Part shown: piece by piece, positions 1 through 6,179 of the stretch
Layout: every line of letters starts with the position of its first letter
Numbering within the stretch: position 1 is the stretch's first letter
Assembly (NCBI GenBank): GCA_934230965.1
Contig: CAKQFW010000080.1
Span: 1-8,742 of the forward strand
Length of the DNA: 8,742 nt
Source: an uncultured Prevotella sp.
Lineage (GTDB): Bacteria; Bacteroidota; Bacteroidia; Bacteroidales; Bacteroidaceae
Direction of reading: 5' to 3'
Translations under genes and position numbers: made by a program
Notes under the pieces: model-generated
Database searches by the model: none
Told to the model about the DNA's origin: nothing
Seen by the model: only the letters and a program-made list of their open reading frames with translations

Positions 1-506
1 ATACCACAGTAAATCTCTATGCTTACAGCTACCGAGAGGCAAAAACATATCTTGTAGCAGCACTCTTTGTGCTTGGTAATATTGCGTTACCACAACTGTT
101 TCATCTTGTGCCAAAAGGCGGAATGATATGGCTACCCATCTATTTCTTTACCTTAGTAGGCGCTTATAAATATGGATGGCGTGTAGGATTGATTACGGCC
201 GTTGCCTCACCCTTGGTCAACTCTGCCCTGTTCTCAATGCCACAACCAGCCGTTATCCCCGCTATTTTGATAAAGTCGGTATTGTTGGCCATCGCTGCTG
301 GATACGCGGCAAATAAATTTCGCAAGGTGAGCATACCTTTGCTTATTGGCGTTGTAGCCTTCTATCAGATGATTGGCAGCTTAGCCGAATGGGCTCTCAC
401 TGGCAGTGCTGCCGCTGCCTTACAAGATGTTCGCCTTGCCTTACCAGGCATAACCCTTCAAGTATTGGGTGGGTATCTTTTCATTAAATATGTTCTGCGC
501 AAATAA
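1..506 (+). CDS. ECF transporter S-component-like membrane protein (5' partial)
   Basis: The reading frame is open from the left edge (first full codon at 3), so the true start lies upstream; the GTG at 69 falls inside the first hydrophobic segment and is unlikely to be the start. About 167 residues are visible. They form six hydrophobic segments separated by short loops, some with Lys/Arg (for example YKYGWR and NKFRK), and the protein ends in a basic tail (KYVLRK). Size and topology fit the substrate-binding S component of an energy-coupling factor (vitamin) transporter. Such a protein would sit in the inner membrane and work with an EcfA/A'/T module encoded elsewhere. The next gene, a dehydrogenase, starts 32 bp downstream on the same strand, so co-transcription is likely. 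The substrate cannot be read from the sequence. Family assignment rests on topology and general resemblance, not on a diagnostic motif. Confidence 0.65.
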   Translation, partial: TTVNLYAYSYREAKTYLVAALFVLGNIALPQLFHLVPKGGMIWLPIYFFTLVGAYKYGWRVGLITAVASPLVNSALFSMPQPAVIPAILIKSVLLAIAAGYAANKFRKVSIPLLIGVVAFYQMIGSLAEWALTGSAAAALQDVRLALPGITLQVLGGYLFIKYVLRK

Positions 507-538
507 TTTAAAACTACAGTAAAGCCCATAACAACCCA

Positions 539-1576
539 ATGAAAGCATATACTTACATAGAAAAAGGCAAGTTTGCCTTGACCGACAAGCCACGTCCCCA
601 TCTGCAAGATAGCACAGACGCTATTGTGCGCGTAACCCTTGGTAGCATCTGCACCAGCGACCTACACATCAAGCATGGCAGTGTACCACGAGCAGTTCCC
701 GGCATCACTGTTGGGCATGAAATGGTGGGCGTAGTAGAGGCTATTGGCTCTGACGTGCAAGGAATTAAGCCTGGCGACCGTGTAACTGTGAACGTTGAAA
801 CCTTTTGTGGGCAATGCTTCTTCTGCCAACACGGTTATGTAAATAATTGCACCTCGCCACATGGCGGATGGGCACTGGGCTGTCGCATTGATGGTGGCCA
901 AACCGAATATGTTCGCGTACCACTGGCCACCCAAGGATTGAACCGTATTCCCGACGGTGTTACCGATGAACAAGCTCTATTCGTTGGCGATGTTTTAGCC
1001 ACAGGCTTTTGGGCCGCACGCATCAGCGAGATAACTAATGATGACACCGTGCTTATCCTTGGCGCGGGCCCTACAGGCATCTGCACGCTACTATGTGTAA
1101 TGCTAAAACAGCCTAAACGCATCATTGTATGCGAGCCATCAGAACAACGTCGCGCCTTCGTTAAACAACACTACCCTAACGTATTATTGACCACACCCGA
1201 CCAGTGCGAATCCTTTGTAAAGACACACAGCGATCATGGTGGCGCCGACCGTGTCTTGGAAGTAGCGGGCGCCAACGACACCTTCCAGTTGGCTTGGCAG
1301 TGTGCTCGTCCCAATGCCATTGTTACCATCGTTGCCCTTTATAATGAAGCACAGGTATTACCCCGTCCCAATATGTATGGCAAAAACCTCACCTTCAAGA
1401 CTGGCGGTGTAGATGGTTGCGATTGTGAAGAAGTGCTGAGCCTTATAGCCCAAGGCAAGATAGACACTACGCCTCTCATCACCCATCGTTTCCCCCTCAG
1501 CCGCATAGACGAAGCTTACCGTCTCTTTGAAAATAAGGAAGATGGCGTAATAAAGATAGCTATTTACAACGATTAG
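539..1576 (+). CDS. Zinc-dependent medium-chain alcohol dehydrogenase
   Basis: A complete 345-residue protein, the usual length for the zinc MDR superfamily. It would oxidise an alcohol or polyol, or reduce the carbonyl, using a nicotinamide cofactor in the cytosol. Catalytic zinc ligands are visible: C38 (GSICTSD), H60-E61 (GHE) and D151 (GDVLATGF). The four-cysteine structural zinc lobe is C90, C93, C96 and C104. The Rossmann glycine motif GAGPTG is at 175-180. An acidic E199 at the end of the second beta strand (VCEP) favours NAD(H) over NADP(H). The ATG at 539 gives a full N-terminal GroES-like domain. The gene lies 32 bp after the S-component gene and 203 bp before the DXS-like gene, so it probably shares a transcript with the former. 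The GD.LATGF segment resembles secondary-alcohol dehydrogenases, but sorbitol- or threonine-dehydrogenase-like activities are equally possible. No frameshift or missing ligand is seen. Confidence 0.92.
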   Translation: MKAYTYIEKGKFALTDKPRPHLQDSTDAIVRVTLGSICTSDLHIKHGSVPRAVPGITVGHEMVGVVEAIGSDVQGIKPGDRVTVNVETFCGQCFFCQHGYVNNCTSPHGGWALGCRIDGGQTEYVRVPLATQGLNRIPDGVTDEQALFVGDVLATGFWAARISEITNDDTVLILGAGPTGICTLLCVMLKQPKRIIVCEPSEQRRAFVKQHYPNVLLTTPDQCESFVKTHSDHGGADRVLEVAGANDTFQLAWQCARPNAIVTIVALYNEAQVLPRPNMYGKNLTFKTGGVDGCDCEEVLSLIAQGKIDTTPLITHRFPLSRIDEAYRLFENKEDGVIKIAIYND

Positions 1577-1609
1577 GTTTTCGTTCATAACTAGTTTAAT
1601 ATAACAATC

Positions 1610-1637
1610 AGGCATAATGAATGTTACATTCATGCCT
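1610..1637 (+). terminator. Weak bulged hairpin after the dehydrogenase gene
   Basis: AGGCA (1610-1614) pairs with TGCCT (1633-1637), and TGAATG (1618-1623) pairs with CATTCA (1627-1632), around a 3-nt TTA loop. A 3-nt bulge lies on the left side. The hairpin sits 34 bp after the dehydrogenase stop codon. It lacks a long T-tract, so it may be a weak terminator or an mRNA 3'-end stabiliser. Confidence 0.4.
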
Positions 1638-1727
1638 TACTTATAAAACCTTTCATCGGTAAATAAAAACGGAAGTATACGTAATCTTTTCAGAAATATG
1701 GGTATTATTTCTTCTCTGTAAACATTG

Positions 1728-1735
1728 TAACTTTG
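1728..1735 (+). promoter_or_regulatory. Putative Bacteroidetes -7 box for the DXS-like gene
   Basis: TAACTTTG matches the TAnnTTTG consensus of the Bacteroidetes primary sigma factor. It would start transcription near 1741 and leave a leader of roughly 40 nt before the ATG at 1780. No good TTTG -33 element is seen at the expected distance. The A-rich stretch just before the ATG is typical of initiation regions in this phylum. It implies that the ThDP enzyme, regulator remnant and acetyltransferase can be transcribed independently of the dehydrogenase. Confidence 0.55.
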
Positions 1736-1779
1736 CATCGTCTTTCAACAAGTTAACAACAAAAAAGAAAAGTATTATT

Positions 1780-3564
1780 ATGTATATAGAGAAAATTCAG
1801 TCGCCTGACGACTTAAAAAAACTTAAACTCAACGAGTTGTATATTGTAGCCGACGAAACACGCCAGGCCATCTTGAACCGTGTAAGCAAACACGGAGGTC
1901 ATATAGGCCCCAATCTTGGTTTTGTTGAAGCCACTGTTGCTTTACATTACGTGTTTAATGCTCCTAAAGACAAGTTTGTGTTTGATGTTAGCCACCAATG
2001 TTATCCTCATAAGATACTTACGGGTCGTGCATTAGGCTTTTTGGGTAATGTAGATGATATGAACGCCATTTCGGGCTACTCATCGCCTACCGAATGTCCT
2101 GAATATGATAATTTTGAGGTAGGACACACCTCCACCTCAATCAGTTTAGCTACAGGTTTGCAAAAAGCACGCGATATAAATGGTACCGACGAAAATATCA
2201 TTGCCATTATTGGCGATGGCTCATTGTCGGGCGGAGAGGCCTTTGAGGGATTAGACGAGGCATCTGAGTTGGGAACAGGCATTATCATTGTGGTAAATGA
2301 TAACGAAATGTCGATAGCCGAAAACCATGGAGGCATATACAAAAACCTTCGTGCTCTGCGTGAAAGTAACGGCACTTGTGAACACAACTGGTTTAAAGCT
2401 TGGGGCTTCGATTACAAATATCTGAACGAGGGTAACAATATTGAAAAATTAATCGAGGTGTTTAACAGTGTAAAGGACACGAAGAGCCCCACTATAGTAC
2501 ACATTCATACAGAAAAGGGACACGGCTACGCACCCGCTACCAAAGACAGAGAGGCATGGCATTGGGGATTGCCTTTCAATTTGGAAGATGGAACCCGACC
2601 CGTTCGTAACGCTGATGGCACTATGCCTCCCATCTCTACCGAAGAAGATTATGCCACGTTGTTTTCTGACTGGATGCTAGACGAGATGAAAAACGACCCC
2701 ACTCTCATTGCCGTAACAGCTGGCACACCAGCGGCCGCAGGCTTCACATACCAAAAGCGTCTTCAGGCAGGCAACCAACACATCGACATGGGCATAGCCG
2801 AAGAACAAGCCGTAGCAATGATATCGGGTATGGCTAAAGGCGGTTTGCGCCCTGTATGGACCGTTTACAGCACCTTCATCCAGCGCACCTACGACCAGAT
2901 TGCGCAAGACCTGTGCATTAACGCTAATCCAGCCGTTATTAATGTTGTAGGCGGTGGCGTACGTTCTATGAACGACATTACCCATATCTGCCTTTTCGAC
3001 ATACCTATGCTCTGTAGTATTCCTGGGCTCATTTATCTTGCTCCTACCACGTGTGAAGAATATTTTGCTATGTTGCGCTGGGCTATTCAGCAGAACGCCA
3101 TGCCTGTTGCCTTACGCATGCCTACCAATGGCGTAATACATACGACAGAAAATGTTGATACTGAGTATAGTTATAAGTCGAAATATAAAGTTATGCACGA
3201 AGGTGCCGAGGTTGCCATCATTGCCGCAGGTTCGTTCTATCAAAAGGGTGAAAATGTAGCTAAATTACTCGCACTGAAAGGAATCGTTGCAACCCTTATT
3301 AACCCCCGTTATTTGAATGATGTCGACACAGATACGCTTGAAGCGTTAAAGACCAACCATCGTATAGTATTAACTCTTGAAGATGGCTGTAAAGATGGTG
3401 GATTCGGTCAACGCATTGCAGCCTATTATGGCACTTCAGATATGAAAGTGCTGGTGGGAGGCATAAAGAAGGGGATTTACGACCGCTTTAATGTTCAGCA
3501 GTTGCTGGTCGACAACCGCTTGCTGGATGAACAAATAGTAGAGGATATTTTAAACAACCTGTAA
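1780..3564 (+). CDS. DXS-like / transketolase-family ThDP enzyme with altered acceptor site
   Basis: A complete 594-residue, single-chain thiamine-diphosphate enzyme arranged like 1-deoxy-D-xylulose-5-phosphate synthase: ThDP-binding domain (about 1-270), pyrimidine-binding domain (about 285-450) and transketolase C-terminal domain (about 470-590). It is somewhat shorter than housekeeping Dxs (about 620-640). Visible motifs are GGH (39-41), VGHTSTSIS (114-122), GDG...NDN (145-175, ThDP/Mg2+), the catalytic glutamate E341 in GIAEEQ, YSTFIQRTYDQ (363-373) and R446. Aligned without gaps to E. coli Dxs from memory, Y392, R398 and H431 are kept as Y363, R369 and H402. R420 becomes G391 and D427 becomes N398, and the usual IAEQH reads IAEEQ. 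This argues for a paralog rather than the main MEP-pathway enzyme. It could still make DXP for thiamine or pyridoxal synthesis, or join pyruvate to a different aldehyde. The -7 box at 1728 gives it its own promoter, and the regulator remnant starts 21 bp after its stop. Confidence 0.85.
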   Translation: MYIEKIQSPDDLKKLKLNELYIVADETRQAILNRVSKHGGHIGPNLGFVEATVALHYVFNAPKDKFVFDVSHQCYPHKILTGRALGFLGNVDDMNAISGYSSPTECPEYDNFEVGHTSTSISLATGLQKARDINGTDENIIAIIGDGSLSGGEAFEGLDEASELGTGIIIVVNDNEMSIAENHGGIYKNLRALRESNGTCEHNWFKAWGFDYKYLNEGNNIEKLIEVFNSVKDTKSPTIVHIHTEKGHGYAPATKDREAWHWGLPFNLEDGTRPVRNADGTMPPISTEEDYATLFSDWMLDEMKNDPTLIAVTAGTPAAAGFTYQKRLQAGNQHIDMGIAEEQAVAMISGMAKGGLRPVWTVYSTFIQRTYDQIAQDLCINANPAVINVVGGGVRSMNDITHICLFDIPMLCSIPGLIYLAPTTCEEYFAMLRWAIQQNAMPVALRMPTNGVIHTTENVDTEYSYKSKYKVMHEGAEVAIIAAGSFYQKGENVAKLLALKGIVATLINPRYLNDVDTDTLEALKTNHRIVLTLEDGCKDGGFGQRIAAYYGTSDMKVLVGGIKKGIYDRFNVQQLLVDNRLLDEQIVEDILNNL

Positions 3565-3585
3565 ACAAAATAAGTAAGAGGCACA

Positions 3586-4162
3586 ATGCAAGAGGTTTAT
3601 TTCAATACTATTCAAGATTTTAACGACCATTATGGTTTTGAAACACTACACCCATTGGTAAGCGTTGTAAGATACGACAAACCGAGAACCCTTGAAGAGG
3701 CCACAATACATTATGGCCTCTATGCCCTCTTCTTAAAAGAAAATAAAGGCTGCAAGTTGTCGTATGGTCGTACCGAATACGACTTTGATGAGATGACGGT
3801 AACCAGTTTTGCACCAGGACAATTGATACATGTAGAACCCAACCCAGATATTCCTGTTCCTAAGTGGACAGCTATCTTGTTTCATCCCGACTTGCTAAAT
3901 CGTACATCGCTGGGCAAAAACATCAATCGATACGAGTTCTTCGATTACACCTCTAACGAGGCCTTGCACCTATCGTGTGGCGAGATAGAAATATTTCGTG
4001 GCGTACTTGGATGCCCTCACTATTACGCAAGTTAGTCATCAGTTAGGCTTCGAATATCCCCAACATTTCGTGCGTTTCTTTAAGATACAGACAGGTAAAA
4101 CGCCATCCGATTATCGAAAGTCGACGTTAAAAGCTCCATTTCATCGTTATAAGCTAAGATAA
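3586..4162 (+). pseudogene. AraC-family regulator broken by internal deletion and frameshift
   Basis: The first frame encodes 149 residues from the ATG at 3586 to the TAG at 4033-4035. It carries the cupin-like sensor domain seen in AraC-type regulators (FAPGQLIHVEP, WTAILFHPDLL, YEFFDYTSNEALHLS). The family normally continues through a linker to a DNA-binding domain with two helix-turn-helix units, about 300 residues in all. Here the frame becomes unrelated after about residue 141. The end of the second HTH appears in another frame from about 4007: ITQVSHQLGFEYPQHFVRFF, then KTPSDYR, stopping at the TAA at 4160-4162. About 100 residues, including the first HTH, are missing at the junction near 4003-4015, so a single base change cannot explain it. 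The product should be unable to bind DNA normally. Position right behind the DXS-like gene suggests it once controlled this locus. A truncated sensor protein could still be made. An assembly error is the main alternative. Confidence 0.85.
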
Positions 4163-4170
4163 CAAATAAA

Positions 4171-4707
4171 ATGAACACACTGTCAATTCGTCACACCAAG
4201 CCCGAAGACATTCAACGATTGCAACAAATATTTGCCACTGCCCGGCAATTTATGCTTGAAACAGGTAACCCTGACCAATGGGCATCCGACTACCCCAGCA
4301 CTCAGTTGCTACAACAAGACATTGAAAGCGGCGATAGTTATGTTATTGAAGCCATGAGCGATGAAAGCGCAGATAATAGCGGTTCTACCATTGTTGCCAC
4401 CTTTGTGCTTCGAGGCGGCATTGACCCTACTTATAACACCATTTACGAGGGGCAGTGGCTCAACAATGCCCCCTATGCCACCATTCATCGCGTGGCATCA
4501 AGCCAACAAGTAAAAGGCGTGTTTAAAGCCGTTATGCGCTTTGCACTACAAACTTATGATAACATTCGTATCGACACCCACCGCGACAATCTTGTTATGC
4601 AACAGGCCAGTAGTAAAGCAGGCTTTAAGTATTGTGGCGTGATACATTGTTGGAATGGCACCGATCGCTTGGCATATCAATTCACGTCTGCTACCCTGCA
4701 ACAATGA
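4171..4707 (+). CDS. GNAT-family N-acetyltransferase
   Basis: A complete 178-residue protein with the single-domain GNAT layout. The N-terminal strand and helices are IRHTKPEDIQRLQQIFATAR (6-25). NPDQW (33-37) follows, then the central strands (STIVATFVLRG, 72-82). The acetyl-CoA pyrophosphate region is around 106-124 (HRVASSQQVKGVFKAVMRF). The C-terminal part is RIDTHRDNLVMQQASSKAGF (133-152), where the Asn and the following helix are typical of the fold's motif B. The pyrophosphate loop is degenerate (QVKGVF instead of Q/RxxGxG/A), which I recall as normal for this Bacteroidetes subfamily. It would transfer an acetyl group to an amine, but the acceptor is unknown. The ATG lies 8 bp after the end of the regulator remnant, so it is probably the last gene of the operon starting at 1780. 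The hairpin at 4765-4837 closes the transcript. Confidence 0.85.
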   Translation: MNTLSIRHTKPEDIQRLQQIFATARQFMLETGNPDQWASDYPSTQLLQQDIESGDSYVIEAMSDESADNSGSTIVATFVLRGGIDPTYNTIYEGQWLNNAPYATIHRVASSQQVKGVFKAVMRFALQTYDNIRIDTHRDNLVMQQASSKAGFKYCGVIHCWNGTDRLAYQFTSATLQQ

Positions 4708-4708
4708 A

Positions 4709-4740
4709 ACGGCATCGATTAAAATACGGCATCATTAAAA
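4709..4740 (+). repeat. Short imperfect tandem repeat after the acetyltransferase gene
   Basis: ACGGCATCGATTAAAA (4709-4724) is followed one base later by ACGGCATCATTAAAA (4726-4740). The copies are identical apart from one extra G in the first. The repeat lies between the stop codon and the terminator hairpin. It is probably a small local duplication; no function is evident. Confidence 0.6.
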
Positions 4741-4764
4741 ACTATAACTACGATAACGTATCTT

Positions 4765-4837
4765 AAAGATAAAAGTCCGTTGCACACCCCTCGTCATATA
4801 ATGACTGATAATGTGCAACGGACTTTTATTATCTTTT
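4765..4837. terminator. Long perfect hairpin, probable bidirectional terminator
   Basis: AAAAGTCCGTTGCACA (4771-4786) pairs perfectly over 16 bp with TGTGCAACGGACTTTT (4812-4827). The stem can be extended by AAAGAT (4765-4770) with ATCTTT (4831-4836) across a 3-nt bulge. The 25-nt loop contains a second small hairpin, GTCAT/ATGAC (4793-4797, 4801-4805). A/T-rich flanks give U-rich 3' ends on both strands. It lies between convergent units, the acetyltransferase on + and the microprotein/RluA genes on -, as expected for a shared terminator. Confidence 0.85.
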
Positions 4838-4897
4838 CTAAAAATGTACGGTTCAATAAAAGCTTATGCTTGATACAATGCTTATATTAAATATTTA

Positions 4898-5053
4898 TCA
4901 AGAGAGATATAGGCAATAAATAGCGGACAAAATAACGATGGCCACAATTGCGATAACCGACTTTAACAAGCAACCAGCCACCTTCTTAACCAACACGAAG
5001 CCCACAATGAGCACTACGAGGCAGAAGATATAATAACCAAAATTTGTTGACAT
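4898..5053 (-). CDS. 51-residue hydrophobic membrane microprotein
   Basis: A short open frame on the minus strand, from ATG at 5053-5051 to TGA ending at 4898. The product begins MSTNFGYYIF, followed by a hydrophobic helix (about residues 7-22). A short charged turn with KK at 23-24 and a Lys at 31 leads to a second hydrophobic helix (about 32-50). This predicts a two-pass membrane hairpin. The ATG is preceded by an A-rich stretch (AATAAAGAAA), as at other starts in this phylum. It lies 67 bp downstream of the RluA-type gene on the same strand and about 60 bp before the shared terminator, so co-transcription is likely. I do not recognise a named family. Coding is supported by the start context, the well-formed amphipathic/hydrophobic pattern and the fit between gene and terminator. 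Confidence 0.65.
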   Translation of the reverse strand: MSTNFGYYIFCLVVLIVGFVLVKKVAGCLLKSVIAIVAIVILSAIYCLYLS

Positions 5054-5120
5054 TTTCTTTATTTGTTACTGATTTTTATGGTTAGCATGCGTGTCCTTAA
5101 GCACACTAAGCGCAGATATA

Positions 5121-6032
5121 TTACTTTTTATTGGCCGTAAAGCTGTTGTTAAACACGTGACGGAAAGCAGCAGGTACAGGCGTGTCAAACTCCATGCGTT
5201 CGCCAGTGATAGGATGCGTAAAGCACAACACGTATGCGTGCAGACATAAGCGGTGCAAGGGGTCATCGCCATTACCATATTTCACATCGCCACAAACTGG
5301 ATGGCCCATATCAGCAGCATGCACACGAATTTGGTTCTTACGGCCTGTTTCAAGCTTAAACTCTACCAACGAATGTTCGGCAGTGCGGTCAAGCACATAA
5401 AAATGAGTTACAGCATACTTGCCACCATTGTCAACAGGCGACGAATAGGTAACGTAAGCCTTATTATCTTTCAGCCAGTTGGCAATGGTGCCCTCATTGT
5501 CTTGCATCTCGCCACTGAGCACAGCCACATAACGACGGTCGTAAACAATGTCGTGCCAGTGGTGTTCAAGTATCTGCTCGGTCTCCATGTCTTTGGCGTA
5601 AATCATCAAGCCGCTGGTGTCGCGGTCAAGACGGTGCACCACATGAGCACGACACTTCTGTCGGCTCTTCTGAAAATAATCGTCCAGCACCGACTTTACG
5701 TTCAACGAAGAGTGGCCAGCAGCCATAGACAAGATACCGATATTTTTCTCTACCACCACAAGCCAGCGGTCTTCATACACTACCTTTACGTAGCGACTCT
5801 TAAAGGTATCGTTGCGCTTGCTTTTGCTCACGCTGATGGTCATGCCAGCCTTCAGCGGATAATCAAATTGTGTTACCACCTTGCCGTTCACCTTGATGCC
5901 GTGACCTTTCAGCGTCAGTTTTATCTTGTTACGGCTGTCTGACAACGTGCGCAACAGGTAATCGAGCAGCGGTGCATCTTCTTTCACCACATACTGCTGC
6001 ACATCGTTTTTGTTACTATAATTGTTTCGCAT
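5121..6032 (-). CDS. RluA-family pseudouridine synthase
   Basis: A complete 303-residue RNA pseudouridine synthase that would isomerise uridine in rRNA or possibly tRNA in the cytosol. The N-terminal part (about 15-70) looks like an S4-type RNA-binding domain (LLDYLLRTL...IKVNGKVV...LKAGMTISV). The catalytic domain follows: the HRLDRDTSG motif is at 133-141 with catalytic Asp D136, and GRKNQIRVHAADMGHPVCGD is at 230-249. Length fits RluC/RluD-like members. The target uridine cannot be inferred. The ATG at 6032 is preceded by an A-rich stretch and a -7 box 25 nt upstream, which supports this start. The gene is divergent from the secreted-protein gene and probably co-transcribed with the downstream microprotein. 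Confidence 0.93.
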   Translation of the reverse strand: MRNNYSNKNDVQQYVVKEDAPLLDYLLRTLSDSRNKIKLTLKGHGIKVNGKVVTQFDYPLKAGMTISVSKSKRNDTFKSRYVKVVYEDRWLVVVEKNIGILSMAAGHSSLNVKSVLDDYFQKSRQKCRAHVVHRLDRDTSGLMIYAKDMETEQILEHHWHDIVYDRRYVAVLSGEMQDNEGTIANWLKDNKAYVTYSSPVDNGGKYAVTHFYVLDRTAEHSLVEFKLETGRKNQIRVHAADMGHPVCGDVKYGNGDDPLHRLCLHAYVLCFTHPITGERMEFDTPVPAAFRHVFNNSFTANKK

Positions 6033-6057
6033 TATTTTGATATTCTCTTTTGAGTTG

Positions 6058-6065
6058 CAAAATTA
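6058..6065 (-). promoter_or_regulatory. Putative -7 box for the pseudouridine synthase gene
   Basis: Read on the minus strand this is TAATTTTG, a full match to TAnnTTTG. It lies 25 nt upstream of the ATG at 6032 and predicts a leader of roughly 20 nt. The -33 region is only T-rich, without a clear TTTG. Confidence 0.6.
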
Positions 6066-6115
6066 CTTAAAATAAATTGTAACAGAAAATTTATCTAAAT
6101 AAAACACATAATATG

Positions 6116-6146
6116 TTGCTATTCTCATATTTAATATATATCTTTG
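6116..6146 (+). promoter_or_regulatory. Putative promoter of the secreted-protein gene (-33/-7)
   Basis: TTG at 6116-6118 is followed after 20 bp by TATCTTTG at 6139-6146, matching the Bacteroidetes -33/-7 arrangement. Transcription would begin around 6150-6153 and give a leader of about 30 nt to the ATG at 6180. This places the alternative TTG start at 6144 inside the promoter, which rules it out. Confidence 0.7.
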
Positions 6147-6179
6147 CACCATAATATTAACTCTATAAACAACATTTCT

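Noticed and set aside
69..506. GTG at 69 as the start of the first gene
   Set aside because: The frame is open to the left edge and the GTG falls within the first hydrophobic segment, so the gene most likely begins outside the window.
662..1125. Two minus-strand open frames of about 100 codons
   Set aside because: They are shadows of the alcohol dehydrogenase, whose frame carries all expected zinc and cofactor motifs.
1780..3564. Naming the ThDP enzyme dxs as the main MEP-pathway enzyme
   Set aside because: The acceptor-site substitutions, IAEEQ motif and shorter length point to a paralog.
3990..4040. Programmed ribosomal frameshift in the AraC-type gene
   Set aside because: No slippery sequence is evident, and about 100 residues of the family are missing, so a frameshift alone could not restore a full product.
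5091..5106. Near-palindrome GTGTCCTTAAGCACAC
   Set aside because: One mismatch, only 8 bp per arm, no T-tract and no promoter association; it may be chance.
5253..5942. A 229-codon open frame on the + strand
   Set aside because: It lies wholly antisense to the clearly recognisable pseudouridine synthase and has no recognisable domains.
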